Source: an uncultured Cellvibrionales bacterium (GTDB lineage Bacteria; Pseudomonadota; Gammaproteobacteria; Pseudomonadales; Cellvibrionaceae). Taken from it: 53,792 nucleotides of DNA. Numbering within the stretch: position 1 is the stretch's first letter; every line of letters starts with the position of its first letter. The notes under the pieces were generated by a model. That model ran no database searches. It was not told the DNA's origin and saw only the letters and a list, made by a program, of their open reading frames with translations. The stretch lies in assembly GCA_913020115.1 (NCBI GenBank), contig CAJWBQ010000030.1, forward strand, positions 1 to 53,792, given 5' to 3'. Position numbers and translations under genes: made by a program. Below, piece by piece: positions 8,718 to 18,116 of the stretch.

Positions 8718-10085
8718 ATGGCGCTTGCGATCATTTTGGTCTTGCTGATTATAGCTTCTCTTATTTTTCACTTTGCCAGCCCATGGTGGTTTACGCCATT
8801 GGCGTCGAATTGGGGTTCCATTGACACCACAATCAACCTCACTTTTTGGGTGACTGGATTTGTGTTTGTGGCGGTGAATTTGTTTTTGGCTTACTGCGTT
8901 TTTCGCTTCCGGTATCACAAAGACAAGCGTTCACATTATGAACCCGAAAATAAACGGCTAGAAGTGTGGTTAAGCGCCATCACGGCCGCAGGTGTCATTG
9001 TCATGCTGGCGCCCGGCTTAGTGGTTTGGGCGAAGTTTGTAGACGTCCCTGAAGGCGCGTCCGAAATGGAAGTGGTGGGCCAACAGTGGCAGTGGGGGTT
9101 TCGCTTTCCCGGTGAAGACGGGCAATTTGGCCGCGTCGCGAAACAATTCATCTCTGACACCAACCCGCTGGGTTTAGACCCCAGCGATTTGGCCGGCCAA
9201 GATGATGTGATCATCGACCAAAATGAAGTGCACCTGCCCATAGGCGAGGATGTAAAAGTACTGCTTCGCTCCAAAGACGTTTTACACAATTTTGCGGTAC
9301 CCCAGTTCCGAGTGAAGATGGACTTAGTTCCGGGTCTTATTTCTTATCTTTGGTTTGAACCCACAAAAATAGGCCGCTTTGACATATTGTGCATGGAGCT
9401 TTGTGGGCTAGCCCACCACACCATGCGCGGCCATGTGGTGGTGGACACCCCCGAAGATTTCACCGCCTGGCTTGCAAGCCAGCCCACCTTTCGTGAAACC
9501 CAAGTGGGCACAAAAGGCGACCCTATTGCGGGTCAGGCCCTATACGCTACATGCGCGGCTTGCCATGGCCAACAAGCTGAGGGGAACAAGGCACTCAATG
9601 CTCCCAAACTCAGCGGCCAAGCCAGTTGGTATTTAAGCCGACAGCTACACTACTACCAGCAAGGCATTCGCGGCGCCCACAAAGACGATATCTTTGGCCA
9701 ACAGATGGCCCCCATGGCGGCAATTCTTACCGACAAGCAAGCCATGAAAAATGTTCTCGCTCATATCGATAGCCTTGAAGAAGCGGCGGTCGATAATCAG
9801 ATAAATGGCAACGCGGCTCGCGGCGCCTCCTACTACATAACGTGTGGCGCTTGTCACGGCACAGAAGGCCAGGGCAATTTCTCATTGAATGCTCCAAAAC
9901 TCGCGGGCCAACAAGATTGGTACATCAAACGTCAAATCGAAAATTTCCGTAGCGGCGTACGGGGTAACCACGCCGACGATAACTATGGAAAACAAATGAT
10001 ATTGATGGCCAGAATGCTCAAAGATGAGCAAGCCATTGACGACCTAATTACCTACATTAATCAATTCGATAGCGAACATCGCTAA
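8718..10085 (+). CDS. coxB: Cytochrome c oxidase subunit II with two C-terminal haem c domains
   Basis: This is a 455-residue fusion: two N-terminal membrane helices (about residues 1-20 and 40-62, with a further hydrophobic stretch at 85-105), a CuA cupredoxin domain, then two cytochrome c domains. CuA ligands are visible as H190, C225, E227, C229, H233 and M236. Haem-binding sites are CAACH (279-283) and CGACH (376-380); the two haem domains are similar to each other (NAPKLSGQ versus NAPKLAGQ) and look like a tandem duplication. The subunit accepts electrons from soluble cytochrome c and passes them through CuA to subunit I. It opens the oxidase operon. caa3-type subunits II usually carry one haem domain, so two is notable. 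Confidence 0.93.
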   Translation: MALAIILVLLIIASLIFHFASPWWFTPLASNWGSIDTTINLTFWVTGFVFVAVNLFLAYCVFRFRYHKDKRSHYEPENKRLEVWLSAITAAGVIVMLAPGLVVWAKFVDVPEGASEMEVVGQQWQWGFRFPGEDGQFGRVAKQFISDTNPLGLDPSDLAGQDDVIIDQNEVHLPIGEDVKVLLRSKDVLHNFAVPQFRVKMDLVPGLISYLWFEPTKIGRFDILCMELCGLAHHTMRGHVVVDTPEDFTAWLASQPTFRETQVGTKGDPIAGQALYATCAACHGQQAEGNKALNAPKLSGQASWYLSRQLHYYQQGIRGAHKDDIFGQQMAPMAAILTDKQAMKNVLAHIDSLEEAAVDNQINGNAARGASYYITCGACHGTEGQGNFSLNAPKLAGQQDWYIKRQIENFRSGVRGNHADDNYGKQMILMARMLKDEQAIDDLITYINQFDSEHR

Positions 10086-10100
10086 TAGGGAACGCGCGCT

Positions 10101-11864
10101 ATGACACATACGGCCATCGCTGAGCAAATAGATGAATCACACCATCCCTCTAGCTTTATAACGCGTTATATCTGGAGCCAAGACCACAAAGTCATTGCCG
10201 TGCAATACGCTATTACCGCTATTTTTGTGGGTCTGGTGGCGCTGGTACTCTCTGGTCTTATGCGCTTACAACTTGGGTTTCCCGACAGTTTCGATTTTAT
10301 TGATCCTGCCTCTTACCTACAATTCGTCACCATGCACGGCATGATTATGGTGATCTATTTGCTAACGGCCTTACTTTTAGGGGGCTTTGGCAACTACCTT
10401 ATTCCCCTAATGATTGGCGCGCGAGATATGGTATTCCCCTATCTCAACATGCTCAGCTTCTGGATGTACTTGCTGTCTGTCTTGGTACTTATGAGCAGCT
10501 TTTTTATTAGCGGTGGCCCGACAGGCGCGGGGTGGACACTCTACCCTCCCCAAGCCATTCTAGCCGGCACCCCGGGCTACAACGGGGGCATCATACTGAT
10601 GCTCGTCTCTCTCGCCATTTTCATTGTGGCCTTTACTATGGGTGGCTTGAATTACGTCACCACCATTTTACAAGCGCGCACCCACGGCATGACCTTGATG
10701 CGCATGCCGCTGTCTATTTGGGGGATTTTTGTCGCCACCATCTTGGGTTTACTGGCCTTCCCCGCACTGCTAGTTAGCGCCATTATGATGCTGTTGGACA
10801 AACTGGCGGGCACCAGCTTTTTTATGCCCGCCATTGTTTCCCTAGGTGAATCGTTGGACTACAACGGCGGCAGCCCAGTCTTGTTCCAACATTTATTCTG
10901 GTTTTTTGGTCACCCAGAAGTTTACATTGTTGCCCTGCCTGCTTTTGGTATGGTGTCAGATGTGCTGTCTGTTCACGCGCGGAAAAATATCTTTGGCTAT
11001 CGCATGATGGTCTGGGCCATCGTAGCTATTGGCGGCTTAAGCTTTATTGTCTGGGCCCACCACATGTATGTGAGCGGCATGAACCCCGTATTTGGGTTTT
11101 TCTTTGCCACCACAACTCTCATTATCGCCATTCCCACGGCCATCAAGGTATACAACTGGGTGCTCACCCTCTGGCGCGGCAACATACGCCTAACAACGCC
11201 AATGTTATTTGCTATTGGTTTTATTTTCACCTTTACTCACGGCGGCCTAACTGGTCTATTTTTAGGTAACGTGGTGATTGATTTGCCACTGTCTGATACC
11301 TATTTTGTAGTGGCCCATTTTCATATGGTAATGGGCGTCTCACCTATAATGGTGTTGTTTGCGGCCATCTATCACTGGTTCCCTTTGGTGAGCGGAAAAA
11401 TGTTGCACACTGGATTGGGGAAAACACATTTCTGGATCACCTTTTTAGGAACCTACGCGATTTATCTTCCCATGCACTACTTGGGATTTCTTGGCGTACC
11501 GCGTCGTTATTATTCAATGGCCGGCACCGATTTTATTCCTGAGTCGGCCCAAACACTAAACGCGGGCATTACCGTATCAGCCATTATTGTCGGCGTCGCC
11601 CAACTTCTATTTATCATCAACGTCATCATTAGTTTACGCAGCGATAAAAAAGCCGCCCACAACCCTTGGGAGGCTTCATCTTTAGAATGGCAAACCCCAC
11701 AGATACCCCCTGTGCACGGAAATTGGGGAGCAAAATTGCCGGTAGTGCATCGCTGGGCTTATGACTATTGCGTCCCGGGCGCCGTGGACGATTTTACACC
11801 GCAAAACGTACCGGTGGATGCCGCGCACCTCTCTGAAGGCGAAGCGGAAGGAGATCGCTCATGA
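10101..11864 (+). CDS. ctaD: Cytochrome c oxidase subunit I
   Basis: This is the 587-residue catalytic subunit of a haem-copper oxygen reductase, reducing O2 to water in the inner membrane with proton pumping. Expected metal ligands are present: H79 in the MHGMIM motif (low-spin haem), H271 in GHPEVY (residues 270-275, with the Tyr that cross-links to the CuB His), H320/H321 in WAHHMY, and H406/H408 in VAHFHMV. The GHPEVY form places it in the A-family. It begins 15 bases after subunit II and overlaps the next gene by four bases, so the operon is tightly coupled. Confidence 0.95.
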   Translation: MTHTAIAEQIDESHHPSSFITRYIWSQDHKVIAVQYAITAIFVGLVALVLSGLMRLQLGFPDSFDFIDPASYLQFVTMHGMIMVIYLLTALLLGGFGNYLIPLMIGARDMVFPYLNMLSFWMYLLSVLVLMSSFFISGGPTGAGWTLYPPQAILAGTPGYNGGIILMLVSLAIFIVAFTMGGLNYVTTILQARTHGMTLMRMPLSIWGIFVATILGLLAFPALLVSAIMMLLDKLAGTSFFMPAIVSLGESLDYNGGSPVLFQHLFWFFGHPEVYIVALPAFGMVSDVLSVHARKNIFGYRMMVWAIVAIGGLSFIVWAHHMYVSGMNPVFGFFFATTTLIIAIPTAIKVYNWVLTLWRGNIRLTTPMLFAIGFIFTFTHGGLTGLFLGNVVIDLPLSDTYFVVAHFHMVMGVSPIMVLFAAIYHWFPLVSGKMLHTGLGKTHFWITFLGTYAIYLPMHYLGFLGVPRRYYSMAGTDFIPESAQTLNAGITVSAIIVGVAQLLFIINVIISLRSDKKAAHNPWEASSLEWQTPQIPPVHGNWGAKLPVVHRWAYDYCVPGAVDDFTPQNVPVDAAHLSEGEAEGDRS

Positions 11865-12562
11865 GTTTCTTTGCTACGCTTTCGGAAAAACCCTGGCTGG
11901 CCACAGATACGGCACAGCCACAGCCGGCAATGAACGCCATAAGCTTACTCAACAATCAAAAGCGAATTGCCTTGAAATTTTTCTTGGCGGTTGTGACCGT
12001 TATTTTCTCTCTATTTATTATTACCTTTTTAGAACGCTCACAATTTCCAGACTTTCAAGCTCTAGCTGGACAGCCTTGGCAACCTCTAAGCGACCCTTGG
12101 CGCCTTTGGCTAAACACCGGCGTATTAGTGGCCGCCAGCGTGGCCATGCAGCTTGCGCTGTACTACGCTAGAACTGGCCGAAAAAGAGCCGTACTCGCCG
12201 CTACCGGCGTGGCGCTGACACTCACGGTGCAATTTATCGTGGCCCAACTCTGGGTATGGTCTCTACTGAACGACCTAGGTTACTACTTGGCATCGAACCC
12301 CGCGAACAGCTATTTTTATCTGTTCACCGCTGTGCACGGCGCCCACCTTATTGGCGGCTTATTGGTTCTAGCTTGGGTCTTTATCCGCGTATCGCGAAAG
12401 TCTCTATCTGATACTCAACAGAGCTGGGCACGGGTAAGCGGTAACCTAAGCCTCTGCGCAAACTACTGGCACTACCTACTTGGAATCTGGCTTGTGTTGT
12501 TTGCGTTGCTGACCAGCAGCGCCGAGACCTATCAACTCTTAGCCGCATTATGCGGATTTTAA
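11861..12562 (+). CDS. Cytochrome c oxidase subunit III-like protein (first copy)
   Basis: This is a 233-residue integral membrane protein with about five hydrophobic segments. The NSYFYLFTAVHGAHLIGGL segment and the C-terminal NYWHYLLGIWLVLFALLTS match the last helices of haem-copper oxidase subunit III (CoxC/CyoC/NorE family). The N-terminal half is poorly conserved. The ATG overlaps the stop of subunit I. A second, distinct subunit III gene follows at once, so one of the two may be an accessory or assembly subunit. Family confident; exact role uncertain. Confidence 0.8.
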   Translation: MSFFATLSEKPWLATDTAQPQPAMNAISLLNNQKRIALKFFLAVVTVIFSLFIITFLERSQFPDFQALAGQPWQPLSDPWRLWLNTGVLVAASVAMQLALYYARTGRKRAVLAATGVALTLTVQFIVAQLWVWSLLNDLGYYLASNPANSYFYLFTAVHGAHLIGGLLVLAWVFIRVSRKSLSDTQQSWARVSGNLSLCANYWHYLLGIWLVLFALLTSSAETYQLLAALCGF

Positions 12563-12590
12563 ACATCAGAGCTTTCTGGAGGCAACAAGT

Positions 12591-13274
12591 ATGCCCACTG
12601 AAATAGACAAAGCCCCAGCACACGAGGAAGGTAGCTGGGCCGAAGTCGCCAGCGATTGGTCGGCCGACAAGCAGACATTTGACTTGCCTTGGGGTAAAGT
12701 CATGATGTGGATTTTTCTGCTCAGCGACACCTTTATTTTTACGATTTTTCTTACCGCCTACATGAAAGTAAGAATGTCTGCCACGGCTGACTGGCCCATC
12801 ACCAGTGAAGTGTTTGCCCTCACCATCGCCGGTGTTCATCTGCCACTAATTCTCATCGCCATTATGACTTTTGTTTTGATCACCAGCAGCGGCACTATGG
12901 CTATGGCGGTCAACTGCGCCTATCGAGGTGACCGTAAAAACACGGCCCGGCTCATGTTCGTCACTGCCGCGCTGGGCGTTTCTTTTGTGGGCATGCAAGC
13001 TTTCGAGTGGACCAAGCTGATTGTGGAAGAAGGCGTTCGCCCTTGGGGCAACCCCATGGGCGCGGAACAGTTCGGCTCCGTATTTTTTATGATCACTGGC
13101 TTTCACGGTATGCACGTTACCGCGGGGGTCATTTATCTCAGTATTGTCGCGTTAAAAGTAAAACAGGGTAAATACGAAAAGAAGGGTTACGGCATAGTTG
13201 AGATCACCGGGCTTTATTGGCACTTTGTCGATCTAGTTTGGGTGTTTATCTTCGCCTTGTTCTATTTGTGGTAG
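12591..13274 (+). CDS. coxC: Cytochrome c oxidase subunit III (second copy)
   Basis: This is a 227-residue membrane protein with five to six hydrophobic segments and classical subunit III features: FLLSDTFIFTIFL, the MQAFEWTKLI segment, GFHGMHVTAG and the C-terminal YWHFVDLVWVFIFALFYLW. It stabilises the oxidase and its proton uptake in known complexes. It is closer to textbook CoxC than the gene before it. A GGAGG ribosome-binding site lies upstream of the ATG. It sits in the middle of the operon, between the other subunit III-like gene and subunit IV. Confidence 0.9.
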   Translation: MPTEIDKAPAHEEGSWAEVASDWSADKQTFDLPWGKVMMWIFLLSDTFIFTIFLTAYMKVRMSATADWPITSEVFALTIAGVHLPLILIAIMTFVLITSSGTMAMAVNCAYRGDRKNTARLMFVTAALGVSFVGMQAFEWTKLIVEEGVRPWGNPMGAEQFGSVFFMITGFHGMHVTAGVIYLSIVALKVKQGKYEKKGYGIVEITGLYWHFVDLVWVFIFALFYLW

Positions 13275-13293
13275 TTAACAAAGGAGAGACATC

Positions 13294-13611
13294 GTGAGCC
13301 ATACATCTGATCAACAGCACCCCATTGGGGTTTATGTGAAGGTTTGGATCTTGCTGTTTGTACTCAGCACCTGTTCCTACCTAGTCGATTTTTATCACGT
13401 AGAAAGTTACCTACGATGGACTCTAGTGTTGATTTTTATGGTGCTTAAGGCAGGGCTTATCGTCAGCGTATTTATGCATCTGAACTGGGAACGGCTTGCA
13501 CTAAAATACACACTACTGCTGCCACCTCTGACGCTGCTAGTGTTAATTGCTTTAATGCTGCTAGAAGCCGACTATACTCACCTTTCCAGACTCACGTTTT
13601 ACACAAATTAA
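13294..13611 (+). CDS. Cytochrome c oxidase subunit IV
   Basis: This is a 105-residue protein with three predicted membrane helices and a short polar N-terminus, the size and layout of bacterial oxidase subunit IV. The VLKAGLIVSVFMHLNWE segment, with HLxWE after the second helix, is characteristic. It starts with GTG preceded by AAAGGAGAG. The next gene begins two bases after its stop, with no ribosome-binding site of its own visible, implying translational coupling. Confidence 0.85.
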   Translation: MSHTSDQQHPIGVYVKVWILLFVLSTCSYLVDFYHVESYLRWTLVLIFMVLKAGLIVSVFMHLNWERLALKYTLLLPPLTLLVLIALMLLEADYTHLSRLTFYTN

Positions 13612-13613
13612 GC

Positions 13614-14291
13614 ATGGTGAAATTAAAATACTCCTCCGCCTTGGCACTACTGATACTCCTGATGTTAGGGCTGAATCTATTCCTCTTCAAACAACAAGCA
13701 CCGCTGCCTGAAATTAACGGTGTAATATTACCCGAGGCGAAAGCCCTAGAACCTTTCCGCTTAGTGAATCACAACAACTTCGATTTCAGTAATTCAGATT
13801 TGATGGGTCGCTGGCATTTACTGGCCTATGGCTATACCGATTGCCCAGACGTCTGCCCTACCACTCTAAGTGTGCTTAATAAGTTCGATACAATTCTTCA
13901 GAAAAACGAGGACTTGTCCGATACCAAAATATTGTTTTACACCATTGATCCAGAGCGGGATACGGTTAAAAAACTGGCTGAATATCTACCGTTTTTTAAT
14001 GGTAAGTTTACTGGCTTAACTCGGCGACTAGCCTTGGGGTATGCGCATCAACCCTTTGAGCAAGGCTTAGGGCTACTCGCGGAACTAACACCTGTAGCCA
14101 ACGACCTTGCACACGGCATAAAAAATTATACCGTAGCGCACGGTTATACATTGTATGTCATCAATCCTGAAGGAAAGTTACAAGCCATCTTACAACCGCA
14201 ATCATCTGACGATGGCGAGCGATTGTTCTTTTCTGAGGACAGGATCTATTCAGACTACCGCGCCATACGACACTATGTTGCGAGCCGCTAA
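13614..14291 (+). CDS. SCO1/SenC copper chaperone
   Basis: This is a 225-residue membrane-anchored thioredoxin-fold protein that delivers copper to the CuA site of subunit II. An N-terminal helix (about residues 8-26) would anchor it on the periplasmic side. The copper-binding CPDVC motif lies in the DCPDVCPTTLSVLNK segment, and the distal His is in VAHGYTLYVINPEGK. Being last in the oxidase operon supports a dedicated role in assembling this oxidase. CtaG, the usual CuB factor, is not in the window. Confidence 0.92.
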   Translation: MVKLKYSSALALLILLMLGLNLFLFKQQAPLPEINGVILPEAKALEPFRLVNHNNFDFSNSDLMGRWHLLAYGYTDCPDVCPTTLSVLNKFDTILQKNEDLSDTKILFYTIDPERDTVKKLAEYLPFFNGKFTGLTRRLALGYAHQPFEQGLGLLAELTPVANDLAHGIKNYTVAHGYTLYVINPEGKLQAILQPQSSDDGERLFFSEDRIYSDYRAIRHYVASR

Positions 14292-14315
14292 GCTATTTTC
14301 AATTGTAGATTCCCA

Positions 14316-15740
14316 TCACTTTACCATCGGCCCCATAAATACCGTTTTTTGCTCAGCCGCCACCTCTGGCGAAGCACTAGACTGAGCCTTTATAAACACC
14401 ACCTCATTAGACCTTGTTAGTAGTTCTTTCTTTAAAACCAAGCGTATCGCTACTGTGAAAATCTCCCCGGCCTCTAGATAAATGGGTTTATTGCCGCGGA
14501 TTTTGTAAGGCTGGTCGCCCCGCACCGTCAAGAAAACAGTATCGGCGTGATCCATCATGTTGTTCAACTTCACCAAATAAACATTTTCAATATAGCCATT
14601 ACGGTCACGAAACATATGTGCGCCACGATCGCGAATAACGTCCACTTGTAGCGGTATTCTGTCCGTGACGGAATAGGTAAATGTCGCCGCCATGGTCAGC
14701 AGCACTACACAGTAAGCAAGCATCTTGGGCTGTAAAAAACGTTTCAAAGCCGACGGCTCTCCGCTTACAGAAGAAAACCTGATCAAGCCTTTCTCATAGC
14801 CCATTTTTTCCATTACCGAATCACAGGCATCAATACACAAACCGCAGTTAATGCACTCGGCTTGCAGGCCATCGCGAATGTCAATATCGGCGGGACATAC
14901 TTGCACACACCAGTTGCAATCAATGCAATCACCCAAATTTTGCTCACGGTAATTTGTCCCAGGTTTTCTTGGGCCTCGCCCCTCACCCCGCCCTTCATCG
15001 TAAGCCACAAGCAAAGTATTATCGTCATACATTGCCGACTGAAAACGAGAATAGGGGCACATGTGCTTGCACACCTGCTCCCGCAACCAGCCCGCGTTGA
15101 GGTAAGTCATTAACGCAAATAAAGCGATCCAAACCAGGCCACCAACAGATACATTGAGCGATAAAATGTCGTCTAAGAGCGTATGAATATTGTAGAAATA
15201 AGCCACAAAAGTAATTGCTGTAAATATCGATAACAACAACCAAAGGCTATGCTTGTTAAATTTCTTGAGGAGCTTTTGGCGTGACCAAGGCGCTTTATCA
15301 AGTTTAATTCTTTGATTTCTGTCGCCTTCGCACTTGTCTTCAATCCAGATAAACATCAAGGTCCACAAGGTTTGCGGACAAGAAAACCCACACCACACCC
15401 GCCCCACCCAAACCGTCAGGGCCAACAAAGAAAACGCTGCCATTATTAAAATGGCCGCCAGTAAGATACTGTCTTGAGGCCAAAAAATTCCCCACAGCAC
15501 ATAAAACTTTAACTCACCCATATCAAAGTAGACTGCGGGGCGTCCGTCAATACTGAGCCAAGGAAGCAAAAAGAACGCTAATAGCAGCGGCAAACTCACG
15601 TAATGTCGAAGACGCTGAAACACACCCTGGGCTCTTCGGGTATACACCTTTTTGCCATCGTAGGCCGGCACATAATGCACCGTGGGCACAGGCTCGGCAT
15701 CAGGTTCAGGCAGGTTAATTAAGGGGATGGTCTCGGACAT
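14316..15740 (-). CDS. ccoG: CcoG/RdxA/FixG oxidase accessory ferredoxin
   Basis: This is a 474-residue membrane protein with an N-terminal hydrophobic region, an internal CGFSCPQTLWT motif, two [4Fe-4S] motifs CIDCNWCVQVCP and CINCGLCIDACD, and a C-terminal immunoglobulin-like domain. In the literature CcoG reduces copper during cbb3 oxidase maturation. Here it is convergent with an aa3-type operon and no cbb3 subunit is in view, so it may help copper delivery to this oxidase or act on a cbb3 encoded elsewhere. The ATG at 15740 was chosen; an in-frame start at 15776 is possible. Only 24 bases separate its stop from the SCO gene. Confidence 0.93.
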   Translation of the reverse strand: MSETIPLINLPEPDAEPVPTVHYVPAYDGKKVYTRRAQGVFQRLRHYVSLPLLLAFFLLPWLSIDGRPAVYFDMGELKFYVLWGIFWPQDSILLAAILIMAAFSLLALTVWVGRVWCGFSCPQTLWTLMFIWIEDKCEGDRNQRIKLDKAPWSRQKLLKKFNKHSLWLLLSIFTAITFVAYFYNIHTLLDDILSLNVSVGGLVWIALFALMTYLNAGWLREQVCKHMCPYSRFQSAMYDDNTLLVAYDEGRGEGRGPRKPGTNYREQNLGDCIDCNWCVQVCPADIDIRDGLQAECINCGLCIDACDSVMEKMGYEKGLIRFSSVSGEPSALKRFLQPKMLAYCVVLLTMAATFTYSVTDRIPLQVDVIRDRGAHMFRDRNGYIENVYLVKLNNMMDHADTVFLTVRGDQPYKIRGNKPIYLEAGEIFTVAIRLVLKKELLTRSNEVVFIKAQSSASPEVAAEQKTVFMGPMVK

Positions 15741-15797
15741 GATCTCGCTCTCAGAAACAAAGGACTCTGAACACAAGGGTACGGGGATCAGCTTTAT

Positions 15798-15858
15798 GGG
15801 TACAGATTCAAAAAAAACTATATAATTAGGTACAGATGGCCGTGAGGCTTTCTGTACC
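15798..15858. promoter_or_regulatory. Repeated GGTACAGAT operator upstream of mocR
   Basis: GGTACAGAT occurs at 15799-15807 and again at 15829-15837, exactly 30 bases apart, and its inverse TCTGTACC lies at 15851-15858. A perfect TATAAT (15821-15826) sits between the direct copies. Direct repeats near a promoter are typical MocR binding sites, so this is probably the operator of the regulator that starts at 15884, and it may also touch the divergent ccoG promoter. Binding is inferred. Confidence 0.6.
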
Positions 15859-15883
15859 CATTATTTTTAAAGGTTTTGTACTC

Positions 15884-17287
15884 ATGCCAAAATTTTTGTA
15901 TGTGCAGCTTGAAGAGCAGCTGCGAGAGGAAATTCGTTCCGGTCAGCGCCCACCAGGTGAAAAGCTACCCTCAGTTCGAGAAATGTGTGTACTCACTGAC
16001 CTATCGAAATCCACCGTGTTAAACGCCTATGGTCGACTAGAAGCTGAAGGCGTCATACAGGCCCGCACCCGCTCGGGCTACTTTGTAAGCCCACAAACCC
16101 AAGCTCTAGACATTCCACCTCAAAGCGACCCGGTGTTAGCGCCCACTCCACTTGGCCAAGAGCAAATTTTGCTCGATATAATGGCTCAGGGTGCCGCGTT
16201 TGATATTCGACCCGGCCTTGATGAAGAACCTACTAATCTTAAACTTCAGCGCTGCCTCAGCCGCGCCCCACGCGCACAAAGCAGTGCACAATATTTGTAT
16301 TACGACGAACCCAAAGGACTATTAGCGCTACGTAAACAAGTGGTCGCTATGATGGCTCGTGGCGGCGCTCAAGTGATAGAGGACGAACTACTCATTACCG
16401 CCGGCTGCCAGCACGGCTTGTTGCTTGCACTCATGGCCACCACAAAACCGGGAGATGTGGTGGCTTTGGAATCACCAGGCTACTACGGCACCTTTCAATT
16501 GATTGAAGCGCTAGGCTTACAAGCCTTAGAGCTTCCCTGTCTCGCCGACACAGGTCTCAGCCCAGACGCATTGAGGCTGGCACTCCAGCATTGGAGTATT
16601 ACGGCGCTTGTGGTCTCGCCTTGTTTTGCCACGCCGACGGGCGCCAACATGCCCTCGGAGAACAAGCAGAAATTACTCGCGCTCGCTGAAGAATATGATA
16701 TTGCCCTCATTGAAGATGATATTTACGGCGAATTGTATTTTGGTGCACAAAGGCCCCGCAGCCTTTATTCCTATGACTCACAGGGCCGTGTTTTACAGTG
16801 CTCTTCTTTTTCAAAAAGCTTGTCGCGAGACCTCCGTCTTGGCTGGATAGCCCCAGGCAAATATATGCAGGAAGTCTTGCGTTTGAAATTGGCCACTACC
16901 ATGGCCGTGCCCCAAGTACTGCAACAGGGTTTGAGCCAATACATCGCTGAAGGCGGCTTTGACCGCCACCTGCGCCGAAAACGCGGCCAATTTCGCGAAC
17001 GCTGCCGTGAACTAATAGAACTGATTCAACACTATTTACCCATGGCCAAACGATGTAGCCAACCTGAAGGCGGTTTAGCTTTATGGCTTGAACTACCAGA
17101 ATCTGTGGACACGGTTGCCCTGTATAATGTTGGACGCCTAGAAGGTATCGTTTTGACACCTGGACGTTTATTCACGGCGCAAACACGCTACCAGAATTTC
17201 TTGCGAATCAGCTATGCCCACCCCTGGACCGAAGCGCGCCGAAAAGCCCTGTGCCGCTTGGGCGAATTAATTGCCAAACAGCAATAA
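15884..17287 (+). CDS. MocR-type GntR regulator with aminotransferase-like domain
   Basis: This is a 467-residue regulator with an N-terminal winged helix (MPKFLYVQLEEQLREEI onward, including GEKLPSVREM and LSKSTVLNAYGRLEAEGV) and a C-terminal fold type I aminotransferase-like domain of about 370 residues. The PLP lysine is expected in SSFSKSLSRDLRLGW. MocR proteins sense PLP-linked amines or amino acids. The start at 15884 matches the GntR fold; the frame is open to 15836, but that extension would run through the repeat region. Its own operator repeats lie directly upstream. The regulated pathway is unknown; ccoG is the only divergent neighbour. Confidence 0.92.
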   Translation: MPKFLYVQLEEQLREEIRSGQRPPGEKLPSVREMCVLTDLSKSTVLNAYGRLEAEGVIQARTRSGYFVSPQTQALDIPPQSDPVLAPTPLGQEQILLDIMAQGAAFDIRPGLDEEPTNLKLQRCLSRAPRAQSSAQYLYYDEPKGLLALRKQVVAMMARGGAQVIEDELLITAGCQHGLLLALMATTKPGDVVALESPGYYGTFQLIEALGLQALELPCLADTGLSPDALRLALQHWSITALVVSPCFATPTGANMPSENKQKLLALAEEYDIALIEDDIYGELYFGAQRPRSLYSYDSQGRVLQCSSFSKSLSRDLRLGWIAPGKYMQEVLRLKLATTMAVPQVLQQGLSQYIAEGGFDRHLRRKRGQFRERCRELIELIQHYLPMAKRCSQPEGGLALWLELPESVDTVALYNVGRLEGIVLTPGRLFTAQTRYQNFLRISYAHPWTEARRKALCRLGELIAKQQ

Positions 17288-17394
17288 GTTATAGATCTTA
17301 ATTTGGGCGATAAACTACCAAGCCATTCCCCCAAAAAACAGGTAGAATTTGATTCAAACAATTGTTTTAAAACAGCCTAGGAGCCCGGAATACG

Positions 17395-18063
17395 ATGAAA
17401 TACGAACTACTTGAAGGCGATATCGCCAAGATCACACTAGACAACGGCAAGGCCAACGCGGTGTCTTTCGATCTCGCCCAAGAATTTTTGGCCAACTTAG
17501 AGCGCGCAAAAAACGAGAGCAAAGGCGTTTTAATTTGTGGGCATGCGGGTATGTTTTCGGCCGGCTTTGACCTCAAAGCTATGGCTTCTGGCCCAGAAGC
17601 CGCCCAGAAGATGGTATCTGAAGGCATGCTGGTATTGGAAAAGATCTACTCTCATCCCCAGCCCGTTGTGGCTGTGTGTGAAGGCCATGCCATTGGCATG
17701 GGTGTGTTTCTGCTGCTAGCGTCCGACTACCGTGTGGGCGCCTCTGGCGAATTCGTCTTCAAATTGCCCGAAACAGCAATTAACTTACACTTCAACCCAA
17801 CCCTGAGAACCCTCGCCAAAACCCACATAGACCCATTGCACCACTCTAGAGCTATCATTCAGTCGGAAGCTTACTCGCCAGAGCAGGCCGCCACCATTGG
17901 CATGTTGGACGAAGTGTTTGATGCAGACCAAGTGATGGGCAGAGCCCTAGCGAAGATGGCTGAGCTTTGCGAGCTTCCTAGCGAGCGATATGAAGAAAAT
18001 AAGTTGTTTGTTCGAGAAGAGGAATTACAGGCAATCCATAAGTCTTTGCACGGCGCCAAATAA
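17395..18063 (+). CDS. Enoyl-CoA hydratase/isomerase (crotonase) family protein
   Basis: This is a 222-residue crotonase-fold protein, somewhat shorter than the usual 255-265. The oxyanion-hole segments MFSAGFDLK and EGHAIGMGVFLLLASDYRVG are present, as is the FKLPETAINL segment where family members often keep a catalytic Glu. Enoyl-CoA hydratase is the default annotation, but this subgroup also includes isomerases and hydrolases, so the reaction is open. AGGAGCCCGG lies upstream of the ATG. It stands alone between mocR and the DUF2239 unit. Confidence 0.85.
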   Translation: MKYELLEGDIAKITLDNGKANAVSFDLAQEFLANLERAKNESKGVLICGHAGMFSAGFDLKAMASGPEAAQKMVSEGMLVLEKIYSHPQPVVAVCEGHAIGMGVFLLLASDYRVGASGEFVFKLPETAINLHFNPTLRTLAKTHIDPLHHSRAIIQSEAYSPEQAATIGMLDEVFDADQVMGRALAKMAELCELPSERYEENKLFVREEELQAIHKSLHGAK

Positions 18064-18116
18064 AAGCTCCACTCTGAAATACCCACAATGTTCCAAGTTT
18101 AGGTTTGTGGGGCAAA

